A stretch of DNA of 64,000 bases from Begonia masoniana (GCA_022432975.1 CM039512.1:32029574-32093573); one strand, 5' to 3'; positions 44,323 through 57,224 are shown, numbered from the stretch's first letter. Translations and numbers: made by a program. The notes: a model not told the origin generated them from the sequence alone.

Positions 44323-45357
44323 GTGTTTATGATTTTAGTAAATGTCATTAAGTTAAGAAAGACCAATGAGGACAGCAATGCCATTGCTCAGTTGACAGAG
44401 TTGGTCATGCGCCAATCTCGCCAGATCGAACAGCTGATGACTGCCAGAGAAGAACAAGCGAATTCTAGTTCAAATGCAGCTCAAGATCATGGTGGCGAGC
44501 GTTTCCACCGGCTTCAACCCCCGACATTTAATGGTCAAGTTTCAGACCCTGTTTATGCTGAGGAATGGATTCAGAAGATGGAGGACATGTACAAGTATGC
44601 AAAAGTTGAAGACGGAGATAAGGTTACGTGTGCTTTCTTTCACCTAGAACTTGATGCAAGGCATTGGTGGAACTCAATCCAGAGCACCGCTAATGCAGGA
44701 GCTATGACCTGGGAAATGTTTAAGACTGCCTTCTTTGACAAGTACTTCAGCCGAGCTGTTCGGGCCAGCAAGAAAATGGAATTCATGCAACTACGTCAAA
44801 TCGGTTATGTGGCTGATTACAACTGTAAATTTGAGGCACTGTCTTAGTTTGCACCCCGTCTGGTGGATGATGAGGAGGACAAGATTCACCAGTTTGTCCA
44901 CGAGCTGAAGCCGAGCTTCTTCCAGGGAGTGAAGACTGCAGGGATCCATAACATACCTTATTCCGAAGTGGCTGCTAAGGCTTTGGAATTGGAAAAGGTA
45001 GAGTTGGCAGTACGAGGACAATGTGAACCGCCAAGGATGTTTTTCAAGGATACTCAGCCACCACCGCGCCAGGGCAGAGGTTGGCAACCACAACCGAACA
45101 GGGGGCCACAGCAACAGCAGAAAGGTATAAAGAGACCCTTCAATCCAAATGATGACCAAGGAAAAGGAAAGCAACCCCTGGCTCCTCTATGCCCCACCTG
45201 TCAAAAGAACCACCCCGGCGAATGAAAGTTACATTCTGGCCGCTGTTATAGATGTGATAAGGTTGGACACGTGGTCAGAGACTGCCCTTTGCCACCAGAC
45301 CTGAATCGAGTCAGGGTAGCGCCAAGGGTTTATGCTTTAATGGAGGATGAAGATGCA
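44323..45357 (+). pseudogene. gag: Gag of element D, broken
   Basis: N-terminal Q/R-rich region with LTELVMRQSRQIEQL, then the Ty3-type gag domain (EEWIQKMEDMYKYAK, RHWWNS, FDKYFSRAVRASKK), a Q/P-rich linker, the half-motif CPTCQKNHPGE and the zinc knuckle [14 protein letters not shown]. The ATG at 44323 follows the primer site by about 80 bp; a more internal start is possible because the first 15 residues look like leader. Stops lie at 44845 (where B reads Arg) and at 45223 (TGA immediately before the knuckle). From 44856 the sequence is duplicated in tandem. Confidence 0.85.
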
Positions 45358-45859
45358 CCGTCTGGTGGATGATGAGGAGGACAAGATTCACCAGTTTGTC
45401 CACGAGCTGAAGCCGAGCTTCTTCCAGGGAGTGAAGACTGCAGGGATCCATAACATACCTTATTCCGAAGTGGCTGCTAAGGCTTTGGAATTGGAAAAGG
45501 TAGAGTTGGCAGTACGAGGACAATGTGAACCGCCAAGGATGTTTTTCAAGGATACTCAGCCACCACCGCGCCAGGGCAGAGGTTGGCAACCACAACCGAA
45601 CAGGGGGCCACAGCAACAGCAGAAAGGTATAAAGAGACCCTTCAATCCAAATGATGACCAAGGAAAAGGAAAGCAACCCCTGGCTCCTCTATGCCCCACC
45701 TGTCAAAAGAACCACCCCGGCGAATGAAAGTTACATTCTGGCCGCTGTTATAGATGTGATAAGGTTGGACACGTGGTCAGAGACTGCCCTTTGCCACCAG
45801 ACCTGAATCGAGTCAGGGTAGCGCCAAGGGTTTATGCTTTAATGGAGGATGAAGATGCC
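44856..45859 (+). repeat. 502-bp tandem duplication in D's gag
   Basis: 44856-45357 is repeated at 45358-45859 with no difference that I can see, covering the gag C-terminal half, the zinc knuckle and the first protease-proximal codons. The length is 3n+1, so it shifts the frame. B lacks the duplication. Confidence 0.93.
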
Positions 45860-48800
45860 GAGCAGCACACAGTCATAACAGGTACCATTATGATTTGTGG
45901 TATTTCTGCTTACACACTTATAGATACAGGGGCCACACAATCGTTTGTATCAACCCTGTTTGTACTTGAGAATAAACTAGGACTCACGCCAGCTGAGAGG
46001 TCATTTAGTGTCATGTTACCATCTGGGAAGTCCATACATTCTGAGCAGATATTGAGAAAGGTGATGTTATGTTCTTAGGAGATAAGAAGTTATATGTAGA
46101 ACTGATCGTAATCGATATGAGAGGATATGAAGTCATACTAGGGATGGATTGGTTATTTAGGCATTATGCCACGATAAGTTGTAGGTCTGGATTGGTTGAG
46201 TTCCGACCCCCGAATGGTGATCGGTATTCCTTCCAAGCTATCCCGAAACTAAGTAAAATGCCAATTATTTCCTCACTAGAGACTCAACGATTACTGAAGA
46301 GTGGTTGTGAGAGTTTTCTAGCTTGTGTAATTGATGTTCGGGTGGAGAATAAGGTAAAGCTACAAGATATTCCTATAGTCAGAGAGTTTTCGGATGCATT
46401 TTTGAATGACTTGCCTGGAATACCACCCGACAGAGAAATTGAGTTTGTAATAGATACTTATCCTGAGGCTTTACCTGTGTTTAAGAACCCTTACCGCATG
46501 GCACCTGTTGAGTTGAAAGAATTAAAAGTCCAACTGCAGGAATTAGTAGATAAGGGGTTTATACGCCCTAGCAGTTCTCCCTTAGGTGCACCTGTTTTAT
46601 TCGTTAAGAAGAAGGATGGTTCTCTTAGCATGTGCATTGACTATAGGGAGCTAAACAAGTTGACAATTAAGAATAAATATCCTTTACCCCAAATTGATGA
46701 CCTGTTTGACCAATTACAAGGACCTAAAGTATTTTCAAAGATTGATTTACGCTCGGGTTACTACCAACTGAAGGTTAAGGAGAGTGATATACCAAAGACA
46801 GCCTTCAGGACCCACTACGGACACTATGAATTTCTTGTGATGTCGTTTGGACTGACTAATGTGCCTACAGCTTTTATGGACTTGATGAATCATGTGTTTC
46901 GTGAGTATTTGGACAAGTTTGTGATTGTGTTTATAGATGATATACTAATATACTCACGTACTGAAGCCGACCATGCAGAACATTTAAGAGTGGTTTTGAC
47001 GACATTAAATCAGTAGCAGCTCTATGCCAAGTTGTCTAAATGTGAGTTCTGGTTGGATAAGGTCAATTTCTTAAGCCATGTCATTTCTGCTGAGGGCATA
47101 TCTATAGATCCAACTAAGATTCAGGCTGTTAAGGACTGGCCACAGCTAAAGAATGTCAGTGAAGTACGTAGTTTCCTTGGTGTGGCGGGTTATTATAGAA
47201 AGTTCATTAAGGGATTCTCTATGATAGCTAAGCCCTTAACTAATTTACCAAAAAAGGACACCAAGTACTCTTGGACTGAAGCTTGTGAAGATGGCTTCCA
47301 GACACTTAAGCTGAAGTTGACAACAACCTCACTTTTGACTCTCCCAACCGAAGAAGGAAAGTTTAGTGTCTACTGTGATGCATCCAAAGTTGGTCTGGGG
47401 TGTGTTCTGATGCAAGAAGGTAAGGTTGTGGCGTATGCCTCTAGGTAGCTGAAGAGTTATAAACAGAATTACCCCACTCACGATTTAGAGCTAGCCGCAG
47501 TTGTTTTTGCATTAAAGATTTGGAGACACTATTTATATGGTCAACAGTGTGAGGTGTTTTCTGACCATAAAAGCCTGAAGTACCTATTCACCCAAAAGAA
47601 ATTAAACATGAGACAAAGACGTTGGTTGGAATTTGTTAAGGATTATGACATTGAAATTAAGTACCACCCGGGCAAGGCTAATGCTGCAGCAGATGCTTTA
47701 AGCAGGATGTCGACAACAATGCAGCCTGCGTTATCCACCATGTCTATACCTCTGAGGACAGATGTACAGAAGTTCGAGTTGGAGATAGTTTCTGAATTGT
47801 CAGCCTTACTTGTCGAGGTTTCTATTAGACCAACTATTTTGGATAAGATCAAAGAGGCACAACAGAATGATTCAAAGGAGAATAATAGTATGAAGAGAAT
47901 GTTAAAGGATGCCTCTTCAGAGTTCAGTCTCTCCATGGGTGGCATTTTGAAATTTAGGAATCGATGGTACATTCCAAGTGTTAAGGAGTTACGTGAGTTG
48001 ATCTTGGATGAGGCTCACTCATCTTCTTTCTCTGTACATCCTGGTAGCACCAAGATGTATCGGGACTTGAAGCTACATTATTGGTGGCCAAATATGAAGA
48101 GGGATATTGCCAAGTATGTGGAGTCATGTTTAGTATGCCAACAAGTTAAGGCAGAGCACCGACGCCTAGGAGGTACCCTTCAACCCTTACCGATCCCCGA
48201 ATGGAAATGGGAAAACATTGCCATGGATTTTGTTGTTGGATTACCTAAGACAACTAAAGGTCATGACAGCATCTGGGTTGTGGTTGACAGATTGACGAAG
48301 TCAGCTCACTTCCTACCTGTAAAGACAACATACACGATGGACCAGCTTGCTAATCTATATGTTCAGGAAATTATTAGATTGCATGGGATTCCGATATCCA
48401 TAGTCTCTGATCGTGATCCTAGGTTCACCTCAAGGTTTTGGCGGGGTCTTCAAGGTACACTTGGTACAAAGTTAACCTTGAGCACCGCATTTCACCCTCA
48501 GACAGATGGCTAATCAGAAAGGACAATTTAGACACATGAGGATATGTTGAGGGCGTGTGTGCTAGATTTCCAGACCTCTTGGAGTCGAGATCTGCCATTA
48601 GTTGAATTCTCCTACAACAATAGTTACCAGTCCACTATCGGTATGGCACCTTATGAAGCATTGTATGGCAGAAAATGCAGGTCACCTTTGTATTGGGATG
48701 AAGTTGATGAAGCAAAACTCCTAGGACCTGAGATTTTCCAGCAGATGTCAGACAAGATTGCCATTATTAGGAGAAGAATGGTGACTGCACAAAGCCGACA

Positions 48801-49263
48801 GAAGAGTTATGCAGACCAAAGAAGAAGAGATCTTGAATTTGCTGTAGAGGATGAGGTATTCTTAAAGGTTTCACCCTTTAAAGGAGTTTTAAGATTTGGT
48901 AAGAAGGGAAAGCTTAATCCGCGATTTATTGGACCATTCCCTATCTTAGCAAGGATTGGCAATACAGCTTACAAACTGCAATTGCCTCCATCACTGGAAA
49001 AGGTACATAATGTCTTTCATGTGTCTATGTTAAGGAAATGCATACGTGATCCGGCAGATGTTGTTGAACCAACTGGAATCGATATAGAGCCGACACTAGG
49101 GTATGAAGAGAAACCTGTAAGGATTATAGAGTCTACAGTTAAGACTCTGAGGAATAAGGAAATTCAACTAGTGAAGGTTTTATGGAAGAATCATGGCATT
49201 GAAGAAGCCACGGGGGAACGACAGCAGGACATGCTAGACAAATATCCTGAGCTATTTGTTTGA
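45773..49263 (+). pseudogene. pol: Pol of element D (protease-RT-RNase H-integrase-chromodomain), broken
   Basis: After the second knuckle copy comes the protease (LIDTGATQSF near 45920), a frame change near 46053 where D has two extra bases relative to B, then RT ([13 protein letters not shown] near 46930), RNase H (YCDASKVG near 47370), the integrase HHCC finger (near 48025-48140) and catalytic D/D/E region (AMDF, SDRD, SERT), and the chromodomain (about 49095-49240). Stops at 47014 (TAG), 47446 (TAG) and 48511 (TAA) each replace a Gln codon present in B. Same clade as B; overall similarity is high across the whole Pol. Confidence 0.93.
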
Positions 49264-49291
49264 TCAATTTTCGGGGACGAAAATTTTATTT

Positions 49292-49304
49292 AAGGAGGGG
49301 TGGA
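49292..49304 (+). promoter_or_regulatory. Polypurine tract of element D
   Basis: AAGGAGGGGTGGA directly before the 3' LTR. Confidence 0.85.
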
Positions 49305-51709
49305 TGTAACACCCGACGAGCTTGACCAGGTGACTTTCTTAACTGTTTTAACGGCCTTGTTTATTTTGATCTTTTCGGTTTGGAATTTTATGCCAAGGCT
49401 TAATTAATGTGCATGTGTCATAAATTAGGTTGGGTGGCAGGATTTGTAATTAAGAATGGTTGGATTAAGTATAAATAGGAAATGGAAACTTTTAAACCTC
49501 ACTGTAGCCGGCATTCCCTTCTGCGTTCTCTTATTCCCCCGAGCTGTCTCCCTCCCCGCCAGCGACTCTCTCATCGACGATGGATTTCTCTTTCTCCACT
49601 TCGACAATCGACGCCCTAGGTAAGACTCAGACAATGTGGATTGCTGGTTATCTATTTAAGTACTGTTTTTCAGTTGAACTTGAGATTTCAGATTCTGCAA
49701 TGGCCGAGTCTGGTTATTGTGAATCTAGGAATTTTAGACTATGCACACAGAGTGCTCGACTAATGGACTTATATATATAGACGTTATATTCTAGGGTGAT
49801 TTTTTTAATTAGGACTTTTAGGATGTTATTTTAACTCTACAATGTGAAATATTTTAGGTGAAGAAGTCTGAAGAGAAGTACTCAAAGTTGCTAAGGAAAC
49901 CAGGTAAGTGAATGTGTAGGAATACCCGGCCATTAGGGCCCTACATCACAAGGGTACTGGTTAGAAGCTATTTTCGACGTTTAAGGGTTATCTGAGTTAT
50001 TGTCTGTTGGTTATGATACTCAAACTGTTAGTATAATTCTAATTAGATGTATGATCTGTTCAATAGAATGATGAACTAAGAGTATCCCTGCTCATGCATC
50101 ATGAATGTTTCTCATGCATGTGAAAATGTTTTCAATGCAAGTTTTCTCTCATGAAAAAGACAAGAATATGAAACCTATGCAACATGGATTAAGAGAGGGT
50201 TGGGGCGGTTTGGCGTATGTCACTGTCCAAAAGAGGGACCAAGAATACAACCCGCAAATGACTATGTACACTCTCATTATTGAACCCACTTTACCGGCAC
50301 AAATCCTCCCTTAATCTATACAACGTAAATGATGATTATGAATGATGACTATGAATGATGATTATGAATGATAAATATGAATGATGACTATGAACATGAG
50401 TACGAACAAGAACAAGAAAAGATCCATGAGCATGTGTTTCTTTAAACTGTGCATTCATGCATATGTGTTAGCATTGCATTCCTTACTAAGCATTAGGCTT
50501 ATAGTTTAAACCTTATGATGTAGGTGACGAGATATCAGGTGAGGAATTCAAAGTTGATGAAGATGTTTAAGTTGGTTGCTAGGAGATGCTCAGGGTGGAA
50601 GTTTGTGGCTGGCAGGCAAAATCGACCCGTGGTTATGCTCATTTCATGTCAGTAAGATTTATGAGGAAACTGATGTCTATGTAGGATAAGATCATGTTTT
50701 AATTTGGACTTGAAATTGTTTGGTTCAACTTCTGAGTTTGAGGATGATTGTAAGAACCTAGGACATCCTGTTCTATATGAGTCTTCGGGTTACGTATCCT
50801 GAACGAGCCTATGATTTTTATTCGTTTGAGGTTTATGTCCATTAAGTTGAAATGTGTGTGAGTCGAGGTATTTCCTGTTGATTGAAGTTGCTTGATGATT
50901 ATTGTGTTTTACTGCTGAATGGTAGAAATTGGGTGAACGTATCATCCGGCTGACATCATCGGCAAGAGCTATGTGTTAGAAGCTGGATGAATGAATCATC
51001 CGGTTGACGTCACCGGTGGATGATGAACGTTTTCTATTCCCCGGATGATGTCTCTTATCGGATGAGGTAAGTGAGTCACGTGTTTTATACATGCCTACCG
51101 GATGATGTCGAGAATTGTACTCAGTGGATGATGTCAAGAGTTGTACTCACCGGATGATGTCGAGAATTGTACTCCCCGGATGATGTCGAGAGTTGTACTC
51201 ACCGGATGATGTAAGTGTTGTTTGTCATCTAGTGACCGGTAGATGTAGTGTATTTCAAATACCAGATGATGTTCAATGGAATACGTGCATTGCACGTGCC
51301 CATCGGTAGATGACCTCTACCGGGCGATGTCCATTGAGTCACGCGCAGTGCACGTGACGATCGGTGGATGTGTCTTTGTTACCAATAAAGTCTGCAACTC
51401 CATGCAACTCGAGATTGATGGAGTCGGGTGATCTAAGAACACCTTCTCCCAGCCCGATTTCCTTGTGTGGTTAATGGCTGAACATTGTCGCATAATTCTG
51501 CGACTTAGCATGTCAATAGTTTAAAGAAGAAGTTGAGTTTAAGAATGGTTCAGTTTCGTCTGATACTGAAATGTTTCGGAGTTTTGTATTTTTTTAAAAA
51601 AATATATATAATGAAATAACATGAAGTAGATAGGATGAAACAGAGAACAAGCCAGTATTTATCCGAAGGATGTTTATGTTTATGTCGCGACCTTTAACGG
51701 GTTGTTACA
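49305..51709 (+). repeat. 3' LTR of element D (2405 bp)
   Basis: TGTAACACCC...GTTGTTACA. Same modules as the 5' LTR; TATAAATA at 49470. Short GAATGATGATTAT repeats at 50326-50395 are the un-expanded equivalent of J's array. Confidence 0.95.
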
Positions 51710-52920
51710 TAAGCGTTGTTATTGATCCGCTGCAACACCTTGAAGGGTCCATCCGCATGAGGAAGAAGCTTAGATTTTCTTTTGTCGGGGAATCTATCTT
51801 TTCGTAGGTGCAACCAAACCAAGTCTCCTTCATTGAAGATAACCTTTTTTCGGCCTTTGTTTACTCGTTTGGCTACGCTCGCATTTCTCTTCTCGATGGC
51901 TTGACGCACGTTCTCATGTAATTTCTTAATTTGTTCGGCCTTGTTTGTTCCTGATGGGTTGGCCAGTTCATTAATGGGTAATGGAACAAGGTCCAATGGT
52001 GTACATGGGTTAAACCCATAGGCAATCTCAAATGGCGTTTGCTCAGTAGTGGAATGAAGGGTGCGATTGTAGGAAAATTCCAATCCGGGAAGGACTACAT
52101 CCCAACTGGATAGTTTCTTACCTACAAGACTGTGTAAGAGGGAGCCTAAGGTCCTGTTAACAGCTTCTGTTTGCCCATCAGTTTGGGGGTGGAAAGATGT
52201 GCTAAAACACAGCTTCGTCCCCAACTTCTTCCACAAAGTGGTCCAGAAGGAGATCATAAATTTAGTGTCCCGGTCCGACACTATGAAATGCGGTATACCA
52301 TGTAGGCAAACGATTTCTTTGAAAAATAGGTCAGCTATAGAAAAGGCGTCATCCGTTTTTGCACAAGGAATGAAATGTGCCTTCTTAGAGAAACGATCCA
52401 CAACAACCATGATCGAGTCCTTATTACGAGCAGTTCGTGGCAATCCCAAAATGAAGTGCATACTAACTTCAGTCCAAGGGTGCGAAGGAATGGGTAAGGG
52501 CATATACAAGCCTTGTGGTAGAACCTTACTCTTGGCTTTCTTGCACACGATGCATGTCTCCACCATGCGGTGCACGTCTCTTTTCATATGTGGCCAAAAG
52601 AAGTGTTCCTTAAGCATATCGAGGGTCTTCTTCTCCCCGAAATGACTCGCTAATCCACCACAATGGGCTTCTTTTACAAGACTTTGCCTCATGCTTCCTT
52701 GCGGTATACATAATTTTCCCACCCTTAGTAAATAGCCGTCCATAAGTTGATATTCTCCTTCAGCCTTTTCCTCGCACTTGGTGTAATAAGATCCAAAGTC
52801 AGGGTCAGATTCGTAATTATGCTTGATCCATTCAAATCCAAAGAATCGAGTCCCTAGCTCGGTAAGGAGAATGCGTTTCCTCGAAAGTGCATCGGCGATT
52901 ATATTATTTTCTCCTTTCAC
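51710..52920 (-). pseudogene. pol: Integrase of element E (minus strand)
   Basis: Starting after the RNase H tail (VKGENNIIADALSRK), it encodes the HHCC finger (HCGGLASH ... CIVCKKAKS), the catalytic core with VVVDRFSKKAHF, SDRD and TDGQTEAVNRTL, and a C-terminal barrel ending …VLQRINNNAY at the D insertion. The first catalytic aspartate of DD35E, normally in an S-M-D-F motif, is His here (SMHFILGLP), which should abolish strand transfer. The frame is otherwise open for over 400 codons. Pol continues at 41833 on the far side of D. Confidence 0.9.
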
Positions 52921-54297
52921 TTACTTCAGAATATACGGGAACCTCTCCAAAAATTCTACCCATTTAGCATGCCTCTTGTTCAACTTATGTTGACTCTTAA
53001 TGTATCGTAAAGATTGATGATCAGTATTGATAACAAATTCTTTTGACAAGAGGTAGTGTTGCCAATGCTCCAATGCTCTAATAACGGCATAAAATTCCTT
53101 ATCGTACGTGGAGTAGTTTACCATGGCTCCTTTCAGTTTCTCACTAAAGTATGCAATGGGTTTTCCCTCTTGCATGAGCACGGCTCCAATGCCAACTCCG
53201 AAAGCATCACTCTTAATTTCAAATACCTTGTTAAAATCGGGGAGTGCTAACACTGGCGAGTGACATAGCTTGTCCTTGATTAGCTCAAAGCTCTTTTGGC
53301 AAGTCGGGATCCAAGTAAACTCTTTTCCCTTCTTAGTGCAATCAGTGAGTGGTGAGACTATTGAACTAAAGTCTTTTATGAACCTCCGGTAAAAAGAGGC
53401 CAGACCATGGAAGCTACGTACTTCGGTTAAAGAGTTGGGGGTAGGTCAATCCTTAATTGCCTTGATCTTGTCAACATCGGCTTCCATGCCATCTTTAAAA
53501 ATGACAAACCCTAGGAAATAAACTTTATCTTGTGCGAATGAGCATTTGCTTAAATTCCCAAATAATTGAACTTTTCGTAGGGTTTCGAAAAGTAAACTAA
53601 GATGGTTGAGGTGTTGTGGGAGGTCTAGACTGTACACCAAAATATCGTCAAAATAGACAACAATAAATTTTCCTAGGAAATCTTTCAGCACGTGGTGCAT
53701 AAGTCTCATGAAGGTACTGGGCGCGTTAGATAACCCGAAAGGCATCACCATCCACTCAAAAAGCCCGTACTTAGTCTTAAATACCGTCTTCCACTTGTCA
53801 TCTTCTTTCATTCTAATTTGGTGGTAACTGCTCTTAAGGTCCACCTTAAAAAATATTGAGGCTCCACTGAGCTCATCCAACATATCCTCGAGCCTAGGAA
53901 TGGGATATCTATACTTCACGGTGATTTAATTCACGGCTCGACTGTCAACGCACATCCTCATTGTGCTTGCTTTCTTGGGTATCAAAAGTGAGGGAACTGC
54001 ACAGGGGCTCATTGACTCTTATATGTATCCTTTATCCAATAAATCTTGAACTTGATCTTGGAGTTTCTTTGTTTTTTCGAGGTTCATTCTATAGGCCAGT
54101 CTATTAGATAGTGTGGCCTCGGGTATGAGGTCAATTTGATGTTCTATACCACGTAGAGGTGGTAATCCTTGGGGCAGTTCCTCAGGAAACACATCTTGGA
54201 ATTGATTGAGCAACTTCTTTACATGGTCAGGGATTACTCCTAGCTCCATAACTCTATCTCGAAATAGTATAAGGATCATGGGATTTCCTCGAAGCAC
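52921..54297 (-). pseudogene. pol: Reverse transcriptase and RNase H of element E (minus strand)
   Basis: From 54297 down: the linker and RT N-terminal part (HQIDLIPEATLSNRLAYRM), a stop near 54019, the fingers, then from 53919 RT motifs [37 protein letters not shown] and the catalytic [12 protein letters not shown] where Trp is expected lies at 53446. RNase H follows ([34 protein letters not shown]) to a TAA at 52921. Stops at 54019, near 53925, at 53446 and at 52921 kill the frame, although the order and spacing are normal. It is distinct from B and D (different RT and protease signatures). Confidence 0.9.
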
Positions 54298-54709
54298 CGT
54301 GCCTCTATCTCCGATCTAGTCATAAAAAGATTTGCTTTATTCCTCGTTTCTTTTCTAGTGGCATCGTCTTTGGATATTTCCTCGGGGGTCAAAGGTGCTA
54401 ACTTAATTGTTTTACTACCAAACTTAAGGGAATAGTAGTTTGAATATCCATCGTGGTTCACTCTTCGATTAAATTGCCAGGGTCGTCCAAGAAGCAAGTG
54501 GCTAGCACTCATGGGCACGACATCGCATAAAACAGAATCTTGATATTTTCCCATAGCAAAATCTACTCTCACTTGTCGAGAGACTTTAACATCATCCCTA
54601 TCATCTAGCCATCGTAACTTATAAGGGTGGGGATACGTAGTTGTCTCTAATCCTAACTTCTTAACCAACTCATCAGATGCCACGTTGGCACAACTTCCTC
54701 CATCTATAA
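54276..54709 (-). pseudogene. pol: Aspartic protease region of element E, split by element F
   Basis: Minus-strand frame with IIDGGSCANVAS (the catalytic triad reads DGG rather than DTG/DSG, as I recall for this chromovirus group), then YPHPYKLRWL, VLCDVVPMSASHLLLGRPWQF. A frame change near 54280 separates it from the RT linker. The part upstream of the active site lies at 63943-64000, beyond F, and reads into it in the same frame. Confidence 0.85.
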
Positions 54710-57224
54710 TGTAACGACCCCGACCCCGTAGGGCCGTCAATGGACTTGACTTTACATTGACATAACCTTTACCTAAACCCTCGTGTTTACGCATAAAATT
54801 TTTCTTTTTCACTCGACACTATAAAATAAACCGAACCTAGACAATTGACCCACCCATAACAAACTTTAGGGTCTAACTTTGACTTAAGCATTTTGAGCGT
54901 AAAACATTTTGACTTTTAAAACATTTAAAACTAGACTAAAACCATTAATAACTTAAAACAATTAACAATTAAAGTAAGATCAATTAAAACAAAACACTCA
55001 TTCGTCGATCATCAAAACACGACACTAATATAACCTATACTTTCGGGAAGAACTCAAGAAAACGAATTGCTTGGATCGCTCTAAAAATCGAGCGTATCCT
55101 TACCTATTTTAAAATAACCAAACAGTTCAAAATAACCAAACAGTTCCAGTATATTTCTAAAATTAAGACTCCACATTCTAAACGTTCTACTTCCACTACA
55201 TTTACATCAAAACTCAACCTTTCATACATTTTCCTATCAAATCATCCGATCCACATCCTTAAACATTTTCATACTTTCACAAACAAAACTGACACGTAGA
55301 CCTACTAACAATAGACTCGTACTCATACTAACCACGGACACATACTAACCACGGTCAGAATCGCTTTAACAATATTGCCGGGTTGCCACCATGGTCGTAC
55401 TCCAACAACTGCGTCTGTAATCCTAGCATACTCGTGAAAACTCACCGTACCTGTTCTTCTGCACCTACATCACAGAACTCAAACTATAAGCCTAATGCTT
55501 AGCAAGTAGTGACAATATGAATTAAAAACATTTTACTTAACATATGCAGTTTCTACAGTTTCATCATACATAATCATTTCGTTTCAGTTTATATCGTTTC
55601 CATCATACATAATCATTTCGTTCCCATCATACATACATATAATCCTCTACCAATGGAGGGCGGATTAGTTTCTCCATCTCTAGACTTTCCACAACTTCAT
55701 CTGAAGGGTGAACCACTTCCTTCAGACGTTCTATATTTTCTAGACGTTCCACACTTTACATCTGAAGGGTGAACCACTTCCCTCAGACACTACATTTTCG
55801 TTTTACATCGTTGTCGTTTCTACGTTCAAATCGTGAAAACATATGCAAAAACATTTTCGTACTTTTTCTAAAACATGATGCATGAGAAAGCTAAACATAC
55901 ATAGAAACATGCAACATAACCTAGCGTTCCGTGATGTAGGCCTGAAGGCAACACGCATGCAACACTACTTACCTGACGTCCTTAGTAATTCGTCTCTATC
56001 TGAAATCTTAACCGTGGAACCTGAAAAACCCAAATATCAAAACATTGCATTAGAACTCTCTCGGCATAACTAAACTCTCATTTTCGTGAAAACATCTTAA
56101 ACTACTATTTCTAGCCTAATCTAACTAAAAATGGGACACTATTTTGGGTTCGGTAAAAACTGACCCGAAACTCAAACGTGCATAACTTTTGCGTCGGTGA
56201 TCGGAATCGGATGATTCCAGCGGCCACGTACTCCTCTAATAACCTATTTTAATCTGCCAAAAGGAATTTCAAAACAAACGACCGTAGCTAGGTCAAATCA
56301 GGCAAAAACCGATTCTGCCCTTTCCCGGAATTTTCCCCCTTTTCGATTTTTCATCAATCCACACTCATTTCCTCACTAATCGACCACATATACCCTCAAT
56401 TAGAATAATCTAACCTAAAATCGAAGTTTCCAATTAAGAAAACCCTAGGCTCAAATTTGGGTCCCCTGTTTCCAGCTCAACGCGAGCTCCATACTGCCCG
56501 GCGATCTACGCCGGCATTAAGCTCGACAATACAACGCCGAGAGCAGCCAAAAAGGGCCGGTGATTGGAGCTCAATTGAGCTTGTCACCCTCGGCAACAAA
56601 CCGAACAAAAACAGGGCAAAGCTCACCGGTTTTCGATCGAGTTTGGCGCAGAAAAGCCGAACCGAGCTCTGGCCTCAGCTCACCGGAGTTTGCTCGTCTG
56701 AACGGTGGCTGGAATCGCTTGGTCGCCGGAGGAGAGTCGTCGCTCGGCTCTCTGTCATCGGGGCTCTCCCTCTGGCGTCGAGGCTCGGCAGCAGAATGGC
56801 TTCTTCGTGAAGCCATTCTGTTTTTATAAAATTATAATCTTTTTACTTACCAAATTACTTAAATGCCCTTCCCTCAATTCTATACTTAATTCTTTAATTA
56901 GTCTATCGATTCGGTTTCTCTGCAATTTCCTTATTTCTCCAAATATTCCAATTTAATCTTAGAGTTCTAACAAAACTCACTATTCACAAAACGGACTTAT
57001 TTTGCTATTTTTACGAATTAACATACTAAAAGGCTAAAACGGGAACTCTAGCATTACTCTTTTCGATTTGGGTTTCTAAAATTTCACTTATTCCTCTAAA
57101 AATTCCCATAACTTCCTAGGGCTCTAAGGAAACATCCCGCTCAAGAAAATACTTCAATTTGCTATTTTACGGAAATAACCTAAGAAATTAGAAAATCCTA
57201 AGATCCGAAAACCCGGGCGTTACA
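54710..57224 (-). repeat. 3' LTR of element F (2515 bp)
   Basis: Plus ends TGTAACGACC and GGCGTTACA. Element-strand splice-like modules include GACGTCAG|GTAAGT (near 55970) and GATGTAG|GTGCAGAAGAACAG|GTACGG (near 55455-55475). A hairpin CAGAATGGCTTC/GAAGCCATTCTG lies at 56792-56803/56809-56820. Confidence 0.92.

Larger units (their letters stand above)
41834..51709 (+). mobile_element. Element D: complete-structure Tekay/Del-type chromovirus, TSD TAAGC (9876 bp)
   Basis: Two LTRs (41834-44228 and 49305-51709), a primer site at 44233, gag, pol, a polypurine tract at 49292 and a perfect 5-bp TSD TAAGC on both sides. The LTRs differ at scattered sites and by small indels (2395 vs 2405 bp), more than A's. 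The coding part is dead: a 502-bp tandem duplication, a 2-base frame change and at least five in-frame stops. It splits element E. Confidence 0.96.

Noticed and set aside
52199..52645. 148-codon plus-strand frame
   Set aside because: Antisense shadow of E's integrase.
54710..54812. Protease N-terminus starting at 54812
   Set aside because: Those codons belong to F's LTR; E's own upstream protease codons are at 63943-64000.
56457..56829. Serine/arginine-rich frames repeated at 63141-63546 as a gene pair
   Set aside because: These are the two LTR copies of element F; the frames run in the opposite sense to the element and reflect a GC-rich leader.
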